This document shows, in pieces, positions 1-12,075 of a DNA stretch of 64,000 nucleotides; position 1 is the stretch's first letter, and every line of letters begins with the position of its first letter. The stretch is from Pempheris klunzingeri. Its lineage: Eukaryota; Chordata; Actinopteri; Acropomatiformes; Pempheridae. Below the pieces are notes generated by a model that ran no database searches, had not been told where the DNA came from, and saw nothing but the letters and a program-made list of their open reading frames with translations. Location of the stretch: NCBI RefSeq assembly GCF_042242105.1, contig NC_092015.1, positions 14,649,535 through 14,713,534 on the forward strand. Direction: 5' to 3'. The translations under genes were made by a program, and so were the position numbers.

Positions 1-407
1 CATTTCTAAAAAAGTGAGAGGGTTATGCACAAACCACATCTTTACTGTATTTACTGCCCACTGAGTGGAGTTCACAGTCATGATGTTTGCAGTCAAAATA
101 ATCTGCCATTATTGGAATCTGATTAAAATAATCAATAAATGTATTAATGGGGGAAAGTATTGACACTAATAGATACGTAATCTATTAGTAGATCATGTGA
201 GTGCGATCAGAGAATCTGTACTGGCTTTACTGTGCCTTTTTCCCTCATTAGCAATGATTCTGGAGATCTTTTTTGACGTTTTGATGGGAATTTCTTAATG
301 CTGCAGACATGTGAGTGTCTGTGTATAGACAGTACACTGTATCTTTTGCTGTGTTAAATGTCCTGTCATACATGGTCACACGTGTGCGACTATGCATGTC
401 TCTCCAG
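1..407 (+). other. slco1c1: Intron of slco1c1 (left part cut by the window edge)
   Basis: This stretch ends in a pyrimidine-rich acceptor with AG at 406-407, directly before the first visible slco1c1 exon. I see no upstream exon in it, so the preceding exons must lie left of the window. Confidence 0.7.
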
Positions 408-3400
408 GTCTTCTCTAACTGTAGCTGTGTCGGTGTGGCTGGTAACTTTACGGCCACTACAGGTCAGTGCCCTCACAAGGACGACTGTGACAGGATGTTC
501 CCGTACTTCCTGGCTCTCTCTGTCATCACTTCCTTCATCATCTCCCTTGGGGGGACACCGGGCTACATGCTTCTCATAAGGTAAGATTTGAATTTAAAGA
601 ATATAATACGACTTTGAAATTGCTCACACTGCCACAAAGGGCTATATTAGCTTTAATACCATCACTAGTCCGTTAATTCACTTTGCTGTTTTGCATTTGC
701 TGTTTAGGTTTTTCCAGATTCTGCACATATTAAAGGGAAGCTTTGCCACATTTTATGTGGATGTTTCAACGTTGTGGTAAATGTAGTCAATTGAAGAAAT
801 ACCTTAAAGTGCTTAGATCTTAAGTAACGCAATTTTAATTACTTAAATTGAAATGGGCTCGTCACTTGTTACTTTCCGGTCTTTGACCTAACGTCATCCA
901 ACCGGATTCTCTACCACCCGTTTTTCCCACTGTTGTTGCCATTATGTGTTTCTGTGTTTAATCATGATGATAGTTTAGCTTTCTCGGTCAATAAGTTGGT
1001 GCTGATTTCAGAAGCTCTTTCATAGCCGACAAATGTTGCTAATAAGTATTTAGCACAATGCGGCCCATATATGTAGCAGTGAGTCCTTCAGTGACATGTT
1101 CAACCGTTTTATAAAAGTTGCCACTTCAAAGATAAAAGATCTTACATTTATGTACTTCTAATCAATTCTTGCAGGCCTTACCTCTGCCTGAGCTGCTTGT
1201 CTCCAGGCGTCATGGGAAGAGTGGAAGTTTATATTTCACTTCCTTATGAATCAAAGTATTCACAGACAATGATGTGTGCCATTTATAGCTGACTTACTGT
1301 TATTGTCACTGGCTCCGTGTTTGTGTCTGTCTTTGTCACAGGTATAAACAGCGGCTTTGTCAAATAAATTGCTCCAAAATAGAAAAGCTACTGTTGCCTT
1401 GTTGAGAAGCTGCTGCAGACCGCTAAGTCTTTCAAAACTAAATCGTTATGTTATGAATGACAGTAAATGATGGCCAGGATTTGAACAGTGAAGCCATCCT
1501 TCATTAGTTAATTCACTATGATGACTGGCCCCTCTAATTCAGATGAAATGTGTCACGACAGTCCGTGTGGCATCTCTCCCACTCATTTCTCTCAAGGGTC
1601 TGTTAGACCGGTGGTTGATTTCTGGTAATTACATTCGTTGGTAAAGTGTCAAGTGAAACACTCACATTAGTGCGACAGGGCTGCTTCAGTTTTATTGCAC
1701 AGTATGTTTGATCTGATGCATGTTGCTCAGTGCTCATGCTAAGATATGGATAATCAACTAAATAATGGAGGAGGAACATTTTGGTTAGCGGACCAGAGAG
1801 GACCAAACAAACAAGGAGCAGTGATATTCAAATGTGCTGCTCTAATAGAGCAGTGATATTTGTACGTAAGAGTCTAATAATGCACGTGACTCACAGTTTG
1901 GAGCAGCTCTCTCTGGCTCATTAGCTCAATTAGCTCAAGGTTAATCTCACCGGCTGAAGCTGTTCCCTGACAGATGAATTAGGAGAAAACGCAGGCTGTA
2001 AGGGGGCGTTCGCTCCCAGGCCCCACTGGATAATACAGACGGTCCCCGATGAACATGCACACATGAGTTTTTCCTGCCAGCTGCTGCACACCAGTGTGTG
2101 ATGATGGGCAGGAGCACCCAGACATAACCTGTCTAACGCACACACACACACAGAGACACACACATATTGTTTTTCATTCGCTGAAAACATAATCTTGTGA
2201 TGAAATACAAACATTTGAGAATGTGACTATATGAACTATGAGATTTCTCCAAGCCAATCAGCGACAATCAGGCTACATGACAGACAGGCAAGAAACCATA
2301 TATGGTAACTTCACTGACCTTGATTTTCACCATAACATTGAAGTTTTTTTTGAAAAACTCACAAAAGTAAATAAAAAGTCTTGTAATGACCACCAGTAAC
2401 GATCTGGGGTTGACATTTTGAATTTCTAAGTATTTCAATGAGTGCCCTATAAAGGGTTAAGAACTGGATATACTGTAGCTTCATGTTATAGCACCCTCTG
2501 CTGGCTGACACACGCAGATGCCTTTTACTGCTTCGACTCTGCATAAATACATAACAGCACACCCTATGAAATGTTCTCCCTTTATCTCTTTCTACATACT
2601 GGTGTGTATTTTCCCAATAAGAACTTTTTATTCTGAGAATGTTGAAGAAGTGACACTTACACATGACATCGTGCACTCACACACACACACACATGCAAGA
2701 TCCCCCTAAAGCCACATCAGCTGACCCTGCGGTAATGCGCTGGCCTCAATGAAACTAAATTAGTTTATTAGAGGTGTTTCTGTGTCTTATTGCGCTGTCT
2801 CTTTAAATGTCTAGATAGTCATTTCTTTATCCCTCTGTTGATTTTCAGAGATTGAAGTTCTAAGATGAAAGAGAGGCCACATGTTTTAACTGGTTGTAGG
2901 AAATAAAAGGATTCACTGTTTAAGCAGGGAATTCCCCTAAGAACTCTAAAAGTAACCCGTCCACATCCTGCAGAACATGCTACATGCGTCTGTAAGTTCT
3001 GGCTAACATGTCGAATGTATTCCTGCTTCATGAAGCATTTGAAAAATCTATTTTTAATGGTATGAAATGTGCGCAGTGTGTGTGTACATTGGTGCATCAC
3101 AACTTGAGATTACTACTTTTCCTAAAGAGCCTCTTTGATTTATTATTTCTAATCAGTTTGTGATTCCTGAAAAATGTCTTTCCTCATACAGGTGCATCAA
3201 ACCTCAGCTGAAATCCCTGGCGTTGGGTTTCCATGCGTTGGCAACGCGTACCCTCGGTAAGGCTCCTTCAAATCAGGTCCTGCATCAAACACGTTTAGAT
3301 GCAAACTTTCCCGTCACTTTAAATAGATTCATTCCGATGAATGCTTGTGTTTCAGTACTTCAGTGTTTCAGCCTTATTTAAATATGTATTCTGCCGGCTC

Positions 3401-5816
3401 TGTTGTGTGTCAAGTCTGGGAGACGAGGTTGTCAAAATATGTTTTTCGGTCCCACAGCGGGGATCCCAGCACCCATCTACTTTGGAGCAATCATTGACAC
3501 CACATGTCTTAAATGGGGTCAGAAGAGATGCGGAGGCATAGGAGCCTGTAGAATCTACAACACCACTGCATACAGGTAGTATTCACATGACGCTCAGAGA
3601 CGTGCGGGTCTTTCATTTGCCAGTATTCATGAGATTCAGTTATCACCACAGTCTCAGAGCTGTCTATTTTAGGCGCAGACACTTACATCTTATGTGGCAA
3701 TGACATGCAAGATTTTATGCAGCGTTGTTGCGGCACATTTAACATTTCTACGAAGTGTAACTAATATGTTGGGTTGCGATACAAAGTATGGATAAAATAC
3801 CATACAGACTTTTTGGTAAACAGCCAACTTTCAAGTAATAAAATCTGTCTAGCAATCGCTGCTGCTTGGTTCACTCATATTAGGTTACATCCGTGTCTAG
3901 CTGACACACTGTTGGTTACAGTAGCTTTATTGTGACTGCTGTCCCTATTTGCTGATGCAGTCTGCGTGTATGGCAGATGTTGTTGTGATGATTATTTCGA
4001 CTGCAGTTCCCTTTCACATGAAATCATTTTGCAATTTTATTCTTTAAACTTTGTTAGTCGTCTCATGTTGCTTTTCTAACGTACCATCAAAGCACAGGTC
4101 AGCTTTATTCTCCTTTTATTCTCTTTCGAATGTTCCTCGTTGGCATTCGCGCAAATGTGAGTTCACAACAGTAAGTTACAGAACTTTAAAGCTGAAGTCT
4201 TCCTCGACTAACGTTGAAGGAAGGCGCAGAGGGGAAGATGCGAGACAAAGACGCTGCACGAAGTGAAAGGGACGGGCGCATGCCAGTACTTTGAAACAAC
4301 AGGAAGTGAGTTATTGTAGTTTGGCCCTCTTATCTACAGGGTCAGCAGGTGGAGATGCGACGGATGTGACACACAGCTCACAGAGGCAATTAAAGTGCTT
4401 TAAAACGGAGTGACTCATTGAAATTCGAAGACGCAGACGTAACACACACATTTTTTTAAATTCAATGCAAATCCCACTGTCTGGTGTCATTGCCCTCAGT
4501 GTTGAAAATACACATCTTTAGAAACAGAAATCACAGGACGAGGAAGCTTCTCACAATTCCAGAACTTGCCACAATTTTAACATTTCGTCAACAACAAAAA
4601 GTATCCTGGTGACAGCCGGCTGCACATCCGTGGACACACTGAAAACCAGAACTGCTAATATGGAACTTGCCTTACTTCATTGGTGCCACTTTTCCAAAAT
4701 GTGAACAAATTAGGCTTAAAAAACAGGCTGCAACTTTTTGCTAAGTAACCGATTCCATGGCAACGTTATACTTCCTATTACACCTCTCAAGCTGGTGAAA
4801 CTGAATCATCTGTTTAGTCTGAGTTGGGGCCCAATATTTCACACTTTGGAAACTCCTGCCATACAGTATTTTCCTGTTGGGTACATGAATGTCGTCTCTC
4901 TGCACCTCATGCACAGGTGAACAAGATGCCTCTGTGATCGCTCATGTAAGACTCTAATTGAAGACGTCGTCCAAGTCAAATTCTGCTGCTTGTAGCCGCT
5001 TCAACATGAATACGTGTCCCCGATGTGTCTAGAGACCGCCAAATAATGCGCAATCTTTCAGTAAATGTGTGTGAAAAAGCTCCTCCCGCCCTTCACCAGG
5101 CCGACTGCCCCCGCCCGCTGAAAACCTCCTGAATCTCCCTCACTGTCCACCGTTGTTTTTGCCACACTGACGCCAGCTCCTGCGAACACGAAGAAGCTCG
5201 AAGGCTGACAGTGAAGCAGCAAATTGTTCTGCTCTTCTAAAACGGAGTGTTCAGACAGAAGCTGAAAACAGCTGCAGCAGCCACGTCTGAAAATAATGTT
5301 TCCCGGACATGCAAACCTGTTTTAGTGGGACTAAAAGAAGCAAGGGACCTTTAAGTTGTGTTACAGTGCCAAGATTTCTTTTAACCCGATTTAGATATTT
5401 TACACTTAAATATATAATTCAATATATAATCTGATAAACCAACCATGACCCATCACTTATCTTTACTCCTTTCCTTTTGCTTGTCCATTCATTTCTCATT
5501 CCTGTCTTGTCAAAACAAACCGTATCTTCACCAAATTGATTCTATTTTTTTTTTTTTTTTTACATCCTACCCTCTCAGGATAGCATATCTGGGCCTGACC
5601 CTGAGCCTGCGGACTATCTCTTTCCTTATCTGCATCCCGGGCTTCATTCTGCTCAGTCGACAGCTTAAGAAGGAGGAAAGAAATGGCATCCACGGAGCTC
5701 TGGCCAACGGCGGAACGGAGCTGGAGGCACTCAGGAAGGAAGAGTTTGCGATTTCGAATTCTGACCAATCACAACAACCGTCAGACAACAGCACAGACAG
5801 GGAGACACGGCTGTGA
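408..5816 (+). CDS. slco1c1: Solute carrier organic anion transporter 1C1 (OATP1C1), C-terminal four exons; 5' part outside window
   Basis: Coding exons are 408-580, 3192-3256, 3458-3575 and 5579-5816, all with GT-AG introns and phases that join without a break; they encode the last 197 residues. OATPs are 12-pass plasma-membrane exchangers of organic anions; OATP1C1 is known for thyroxine transport at the blood-brain barrier. The first exon encodes the end of the cysteine-rich extracellular loop (NCSCV, then GQC and DDC) and a membrane segment ending TPGYMLLIR. The next exons give CIKPQLKSLALGF, then GIPAPIYFGAIIDTTCLKWG with the C-rich RCGGIGACRIYN loop, both hallmarks of the SLCO1 group. 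The last exon holds the final membrane helix (YLGLTLSLRTISF onward) and a charged cytoplasmic tail ending RETRL, resembling the KETQL end I recall for human OATP1C1. The 65- and 118-bp exons match the usual SLCO1 gene structure. The stop is TGA at 5814-5816. Another SLCO1 paralogue is the main alternative. Confidence 0.86.
581..3191 (+). other. slco1c1: slco1c1 intron
   Basis: A 2.6-kb intron with donor gtaag at 581 and acceptor AG at 3190-3191. It contains a short CA-rich tract around 2137-2163 and otherwise AT-rich unique-looking sequence. No coding exon or RNA gene was recognised in it. Confidence 0.75.
3576..5578 (+). other. slco1c1: slco1c1 last intron, containing a repeat-like block
   Basis: A 2.0-kb intron with donor gtagt at 3576 and acceptor AG at 5577-5578. 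A run of about 16 T lies in the polypyrimidine tract (about 5545-5561). The middle and right part (about 4900-5360) looks like an inserted dispersed element; see the separate repeat entry. Confidence 0.75.
4900..5360. repeat. Probable dispersed teleost repeat in the slco1c1 intron
   Basis: The block contains phrases such as aaaacggagtgttcagacag, gaagctgaaaacagctg and catgcaaacctgttttagtg, ending in ggacctttaa. I associate these with a very common non-autonomous repeat of spiny-rayed fishes. Boundaries are approximate and the family was not checked against a library. Confidence 0.4.
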
Positions 5817-5847
5817 CGGATCCAGCAGAACTCACCCTCCTCGTCTC

Positions 5848-5848
5848 A

Positions 5849-5881
<33 letters not shown>
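5848..5881. repeat. (CA)n microsatellite in the slco1c1 3' UTR
   Basis: Uninterrupted CA dinucleotides, with further shorter CA runs at about 5895-5911 and 5931-5940. Confidence 0.95.
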
Positions 5882-5883
<2 letters not shown>

Positions 5884-7687
5884 ACAAATACAAACACACA
5901 CACACACACACCACAGATGAACAAATACAAACACACACACGTAACATATGCACCAACAGCACGTACAGAGTGATACTGTACACATGCGCGCACACACACA
6001 CAAACAAATGAGAATTGCAGGGAATCACATGTTGTAGCTGATCATCTCATATAGAGCATAAATTCTATATTTGTACTACTGGACCTGTGAAGGCTTTGTG
6101 AATTTGACAGTAATTTGATAGAACTGAAATATTTCTTGAATGTACGTGCTTGTTTTTTTTTTTTTTTTCCTTGTAAAGAAAAGTATAACAATATTTTTTC
6201 TGTTTTAATAGTTGAACGAGAGATTGCGGGGGAAATGTGTGACTTGTACAGACTCACAACAAAACTAGTAGAATTCTGAAAACCAGCACATCTAAAGCTG
6301 CCTCTTTGGATTTTCGTCTTTAAAATTGAGCTTTTCCTCCCGACATCACTGTTCCTGAGCAGAGGAGGAAAAGTGGCCTTAGAAACCAGAGGCTCGATGC
6401 TAAATTTAACCAGAAATATGATAAATATGAGGATAATTAGGCCTTCAAAAGGAAAGAGGAAGTGAGGAATTTGAAACAGGAGAGAGAAACAGGTTGTTGT
6501 TTGAACATGTATTTCAGGAGCTTTTGGAGAGATTGGCGGTTGTTGATTTAACGTATGTGCCTCATTCACTCAACACTTACCTCTGAATCACACGTGCGTC
6601 ATCTGTCTTGCTGATAGTAGAGAGCTATTTTGTAACATTTTGAGCAGATACACGGAGACTATTTCATTTTAAATTTCAAACTGAATTTAGGTCTTTACAC
6701 TCATTTAGAAAAAAAAAAAAAAAGTTTTATTTCTGTCTTTTATTTTAAGCCCAAAGTCAGATCTGATTGTACTGAAGTTTGTGTTGTGTGCTTTCTGGAT
6801 GTGAATTTGTTCCTTTGGTATTCATACTCCATACTATACATAAATGGAAATTGTACTTTAGGCTGCTTTCAATATTGATAATGTCCACTAGGAGGCAGGA
6901 CCATATTCTTTGTACTTTCAACCAGCAACAGCCCCACTGAACTCTAAATCTGTCTAAATTAGGATTAATCTGAACCTGCTCTGAATATCTCGGCAAGTTC
7001 AAAGAAACACAACAAAACGTGTGTGTTGGCCGAGGTGAAAACATGCTCTCGTGTCTGGTGGTTAACGTGTGTTAGGCCAAATTAGTACCGCTGCAATGTT
7101 GATAAAGGATATACTGTATGTAAGTCTTTAAAGTATCACCACAGGAAATTTTCAGCCATTGCTATAGCGTGTGTGTTACAAGTCAGTCTCTTTTTAGGTT
7201 TTGGGGGTATATTTTTTGGACAGCTCCTGTGCCAAAATCAGAAAAAGAAATATCACAAATATATTATAATGTCTGTTCTCAGGTTTTTCCGATTTGTTTT
7301 ATTCTCATCAACGGCTTCATCCCAAAATCAGACACCATTACTTTGAAATCTGTCAAACTAATTTCTCCCTTTAAGAATAAATTGTCAGGCTACTATCTCT
7401 CAAGAGTTTTCTTTTTTAAAAAAAAATAGTTTTGTGTTAGTAAATGTATAGCATATTATCATCTCGTAAGACTTTAGTTCCCAAATGGGTATGTACCATG
7501 TTGGCAGACTGTATTGTCTTTTGAATACAGGTTCAGTTTCAGGTGGCGACCTGGACAGACACAGAGGAAGGAAGTCACTATCTCAGTAATACAAGGCATT
7601 TGCTTGCATTAAAGAAATCAGAATGTAAATAATTTTCTTGGATTATTTTTGTAAAATTTCAAAGGATATCTTCAATGTAATACTAAA

Positions 7688-7693
7688 AATAAA
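7688..7693 (+). terminator. slco1c1: Polyadenylation signal, slco1c1 (candidate)
   Basis: Canonical AATAAA on the + strand, followed within 30-40 bases by GT/T-rich sequence (tgtgttggtgttatttatt), as expected of a cleavage site and downstream element. Confidence 0.5.
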
Positions 7694-7782
7694 ACTTTTA
7701 ATATCCAATCAAATTATGTGTTGGTGTTATTTATTCAAGGTGCTAATTATTTAAAACAAGGCAGAGTATAAAGAAATGTATC

Positions 7783-7788
7783 TTTATT
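7783..7788 (-). terminator. bcap29: Polyadenylation signal, bcap29 (candidate)
   Basis: TTTATT on the + strand reads AATAAA on the minus strand, about 1.3 kb downstream of the bcap29 stop codon. It lies only about 90 bp from the facing slco1c1 signal, so the two genes end tail to tail. Confidence 0.45.
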
Positions 7789-9068
7789 AAACAATATGCA
7801 CTACATCCAAATAAAAAGGCACTTTTACAGTCTGATCCGTCTTAAACTATCAGAGAACACGAGGAAGCATTTTGTCAATCTTACGACCCGAAAAGTAACC
7901 AAATAACAAATCTTTATCATATAAAACTGGATAACGGAAATATCTGGACATTCTGTGGCTTAGAAATATGCTCAAGACGTATTTCAGCTCCTACTTTTCA
8001 CCAAGATTGAATCTAATTTTCTTTCTTTCTATCCCTATAGATATTCAATTATATTTATATCCACAGATAAAGTAAGTAGGATTCTAAGGAATGAAAGAGG
8101 AAAATAAGCACTGGATGATGGAAAATTATTATCATTCACCACCACTTATATTAAAAAAAGTAGAGATCATGAGCTGTAAAACAACAACAAATATGTGAAG
8201 ATGGTTTGTCTAAGTGCAACTGTACATCCAAACTAATATTCAGCATCCAAACTATATTCACAGCCATGCAAGCGCAGACTGAAATTGCATGGTGTCTTAA
8301 GCTCAAAGTGGGAGAGGCAGGCGTTCCCGCTATATACAGAAACAAAGATCAAAGCCTTGGTATCAAAATACATTCATAGTTTCCCACAGCAATAGAGTGC
8401 TCCATCTTACGACAAATCTTACACTCCACACTGTGCGACGAGCTAAAACGAACGACACAAACCATAAAACAACATCCAACCTGGCTGCAGATTCCTTTAA
8501 CATATTCAAGTGCTCTGTGATCAGACCTGGCTTGATTACTGCCCGACTTCTCTCCAATTACCTTGCGCAATTAATCTGCCTGATAGAGTTTGCGCTCGAA
8601 AACGCAATCCTCTTATGCAAACTGCACCAGGCAGACCATCAAATATTACTCACGTCATTTAAGCCAGTCTGGTGCCCTAATAAAAAATTTTGCGTCCATG
8701 CTTTAAAACCGCGACTGATACCAGCCAAAGTCTGCGCCTCAGAGGACCCAGTCCCGGTTTTGTGGCATGCACTGTGACACAAGGTGTTATATGAAGATAA
8801 AGCATGTGGCTCTCTTGTGCTTGGGCTAAGCTGCTGTGTAAACACTTCAACCTTTAAGGATTTTATGACAACTAGTCATCCTTTTTGTTTCCACTGTCTT
8901 GAAGATTCTGAAAAGACAGAAAATGACAAGAAAATGTCAGCTGATGTGTCGTCATATTGTGTAAGGACACATAAATGCGTTGGGGTTCACTAAGCTTAAA
9001 AACAATGGATTTGTAAAGGAAATAATGGAATGAAATCTATTCCATTTATCTCTTAAAAATCCAAATTC

Positions 9069-11413
9069 TCATTTTTTTCTCAGTTCCTGGAGATTTTTGC
9101 CGTCCTTCAATAGTATTGAAATAGACTGAAATGGACAGGCTTCTTAAAACATGAATTACGGAGGAGCCATGCATCCATCCTGTCTGATGCAGATTCGTTT
9201 TAATGCCACTCTGAAATCTAAGTAGTGAATGACCCAACAAGTCATTATCCTGCTGTGTTTAGCACTTAGCATCACCTGGAGCTCCTGATGTTCTTTCAAC
9301 AGTCTGTCATACTCCCTGGCGAGGCCGTCCATCTGCTTCTTCATCACATCTGCCTCTGACTGGGAGTTCTTCAGGGCTGAAGAGGAAACAAGCACACATT
9401 AGCACAGGGCATCGCCGCTGTCTTTAGCTGCTAGAGGTGACAGCACACAAATATTACAGTGGGCAAGTGCACGTGTGCATTGGAGACTAACCATTTGTTG
9501 AGGTCTTCAGCTCTTCCTTCAGCTTCTCAACTTCTTTCCTCAACAGCTCCATGCCCTCTGCGGTAGCCTTACCACTCTTTCCCTCCATCAGAGTCTAAAA
9601 TAAATCAAATGACATGAATCTCAAGTGCATGAAATAGAGCATCTCTTCAGCAACGTGCAACTCCAATTAAATGTACATATTCAGCTTCACCAAACAGAGT
9701 CAGCTACAGGGATAGCAGTGAATAAAAGGGCTGTGGGCTACAGAAAGACAAAAGCCCAAGTCTGATCACCCAGATGCAAATTTAATGTTGAAAGACAAAA
9801 ACACCAACTAAAATCTGCCAATGATTTTTTTTCCAGGTAAACTCAAATCCATTTAATTGTTTAACAGTATAGTCTGGCTCTACTCGCTTGTCTGATGTCG
9901 ATTTTGCTTTAACAGCCTTTACTAACTAATGTGGGGCCCACCTGTTTCAGCAGCTCATTGTCTTCCATATATTTCTTGGCGGTCTGATTAGCACCGTCAG
10001 CCTGCGCCTGAAGAGCAGCCGTGGTGCCCGACACTGATGCCAGTTGGTTAATCAAGGTGACCATTCGCTTAATAACCCTGCAAAAATTTAATAAGATAAA
10101 AGAAATTCAAGGGACGGATCTAAATCTGCAAGTAACTAATTTTTTGTTAATTACCCATCTGTTGATTCCTTTTTTGATGTTGTGTCCATGTATCATATCA
10201 ATAGAAGAGAGCAAAGACTCACAGCCAGAGGAAGACAGCGAAGCCAGAGATGTAGAGGTTCCTCTGGGCTCTAAAAAGCTTCATGTGCAGGTGGTCGAAC
10301 ATGTTCGGCTGCAGCTTGGCATCTGTGCCAAGTTCTTTAGCTGAATATTTCCTCACCTCACGCACGGCATCTAAAGAAAAAGATGGAGGCTATGAGTAAT
10401 AACGTTTTCTACTATATATCATCTTCATATAGTTTTCAATTTAAAATTTCTGTCCATAGTCACATGATCTGATTCTGTTACAGTGTCCAACAGTACGCTG
10501 ATATCACCCAATTTTCTCCCTGTTCACTGGTTATACTCTTGAAAAACCTGAAACACTTGATGTTTCACTTACCAAGGAAGAGAACAATAAGTATGATGAT
10601 CATTGTGAGAAACACTTTGTTCCAAAATCTTGCCACACAGTTCCAGATCCTCAGCTGGAAAATACTCTGCCACCTGCAACCACGTGCACATAATCACACT
10701 TATTTACAGACAAGCAGGTCTTATGCAAGATCACTAAAATTGACAGTGTACACTCTGTAGCCTGTTTATAAGGCAAACTTACAGAAAACCAATACCATCT
10801 AGTCTAATACAACAGCCCTACGATAAATCCTCCCAGTTTCTGCATTACTGTGTTCTGTTTTAGAAAAGGTGAAGATTCAACGGTATGGTCATTTTTTGAA
10901 AATGTAGCCGGTGATGCTTTTTGACTGAATTACATTATACAGAGCTGGATCTGTTACGTGGCCTACCATCACTATTAATAGAAGTGGTTGAACACAATGA
11001 TTAAAGCAGCTGCCAGTACAACATAATACAGCTTAACAGCACCACATACTCCTAGTCCTCCTTACAGCCTCCAAAATGGCCACGCAGCTGAAACTACACC
11101 TCTCTAACAACAGTTTTAACAAGAACTGAACCTTGATGAAGGATTTATTATAGGTCCACTCCATTAGACTGCATTAATTTTAAGCTAGGTTTACCTAATA
11201 AACTGGCAACTGAATGTATTTGTCAAGACTGTGCAACCCACAGGTTTTGTTTATATTGATTATACAACCATGTTGCGTTCATACAAGCCTGGTGCACATG
11301 TGATTCAGAGCTGTTACTCACCTCCTGGCTGAGATGAAGGGTAAACAGAGGATGACCAGAATACCCATCTCCACATAGAGAAAAGTGGCCACAGCGGTCC
11401 ATTGCAGCGTCAT
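9069..11413 (-). CDS. bcap29: B-cell receptor-associated protein 29 (BAP29/BAP31 family ER membrane protein)
   Basis: Coding exons in gene order are 11413-11322, 10673-10573, 10370-10223, 10077-9942, 9594-9492, 9376-9276 and 9104-9069. They sum to 717 bp (238 aa plus stop) with matching phases throughout. The family are ER proteins with three N-terminal membrane helices and a cytosolic coiled coil, acting in export and quality control of membrane proteins. The start MTLQWTAVATFLYVEMG opens helix 1; helix 2 is about residues 43-64 (FWNKVFLTMIIILIVLF); DAVREVRKYS and MKLFRAQRNLYISGF lead into helix 3 (about 103-122). The coiled coil runs from about 140 (AKKYMEDNELLKQ) to EYDRLLKEHQELQ. FWNKVFLT and the linked dus4l favour BCAP29 over BCAP31. 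The last, 11-codon exon is the least certain: it ends LRKK and lacks the usual KKXX retrieval signal, although its phase fits. Confidence 0.88.
10749..11219. repeat. Dispersed element with degenerate terminal inverted repeats, copy 1 (bcap29 intron 1)
   Basis: The left end (tacactctgtagcctgttta) is roughly the inverted complement of the right end (cctaataaactggcaactga). The interior shares phrases with a second copy at 32119-32385, for example gattcaac followed by tatggtcatt and tgtag. About 470 bp long, non-coding, so probably a non-autonomous DNA transposon. Exact edges are approximate. Confidence 0.55.
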
Positions 11414-11953
11414 CTCTGATGTGGGCCCCTGAAGGTGATGTTAACCTGACACAAGACAGACAGGGCAGACACCTGAAAATAAAAAAATAAAAACCGCGGA
11501 AATAAAGCTCGGTCAGTACAGCTGTGAGGTTTAGCTTGTGTGGCTTTTCTTCTCTTGAGAAAACAGTGCAGCCTCTGTTGAAATGATAACTTAAGCTCCT
11601 TAGCCGCACAGTTCACATACCCTAACATAAACTAGCAACGCTAACGTTGTCTAACACAATCTAATCCATTTACGTTACAGCGCCACCACAACAAATAAGT
11701 AACAACAAATGGAGTATTTCTATGCTTATTGGAGGAAAATATCAATAACATGATAATACATGCAGTCTTCTTATCTTCTGACTATGTGTTAAATTATAAA
11801 TCCAATGCTGCGTTGATAAAAGCTAACGTGAACGTTTCCTGAACTGCTAGCTAACGTTACAGCTTACAGCAATAAGCTGCAGCTAAATATTCAGTCGATA
11901 AAGAAGGAGTCTAAGTTCATGTCACAGTTTAGCTATACATTTACACAACTTAC

Positions 11954-12075
11954 CCACAAGTTATTAAAATACTGACAACGACAGGGAGAAACTTTGGAGA
12001 ACTTGTGAAATGAACCAGAGCAAAGTTTGACTGCTCGTCTCTTCCTGTTCCAGCAGGCGCCTGTGAAGGACCTAA
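11954..12075 (-). promoter_or_regulatory. bcap29: bcap29 non-coding first exon and promoter (inferred)
   Basis: On the minus strand a strong donor (CTTGTGG|GTAAGTTG) at 11953-11952 would end a 5' UTR exon, spliced to an acceptor just upstream of the ATG at 11413. Just upstream are ETS-like sites (caggaag near 12045 and accggatgt near 12080), typical of TATA-less housekeeping promoters. The transcription start itself is not visible. Confidence 0.4.

Larger units (their letters stand above)
5817..7710 (+). other. slco1c1: slco1c1 3' untranslated region
   Basis: After the TGA at 5814-5816 there is a long AT-rich non-coding stretch. A (CA)n microsatellite starts about 32 bases after the stop (5848-5881), followed by a near-tandem duplication of gaacaaatacaaacacacac. 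T and A homopolymers occur near 6150 and 6707. The best polyadenylation signal is AATAAA at 7688-7693, giving a 3' UTR of roughly 1.9 kb. Open frames here, such as the one at 6042-6569, look incidental. Confidence 0.55.

Noticed and set aside
5683-6028. Open frames overlapping the slco1c1 last exon and the (CA)n tract on both strands
   Set aside because: Out of frame with the transporter tail or composed of repeat translation; no family match.
6042-6569. 175-codon minus-strand open frame
   Set aside because: It lies antisense to the slco1c1 3' UTR, includes lysine/phenylalanine homopolymer translation, and shows no domain or splice context.
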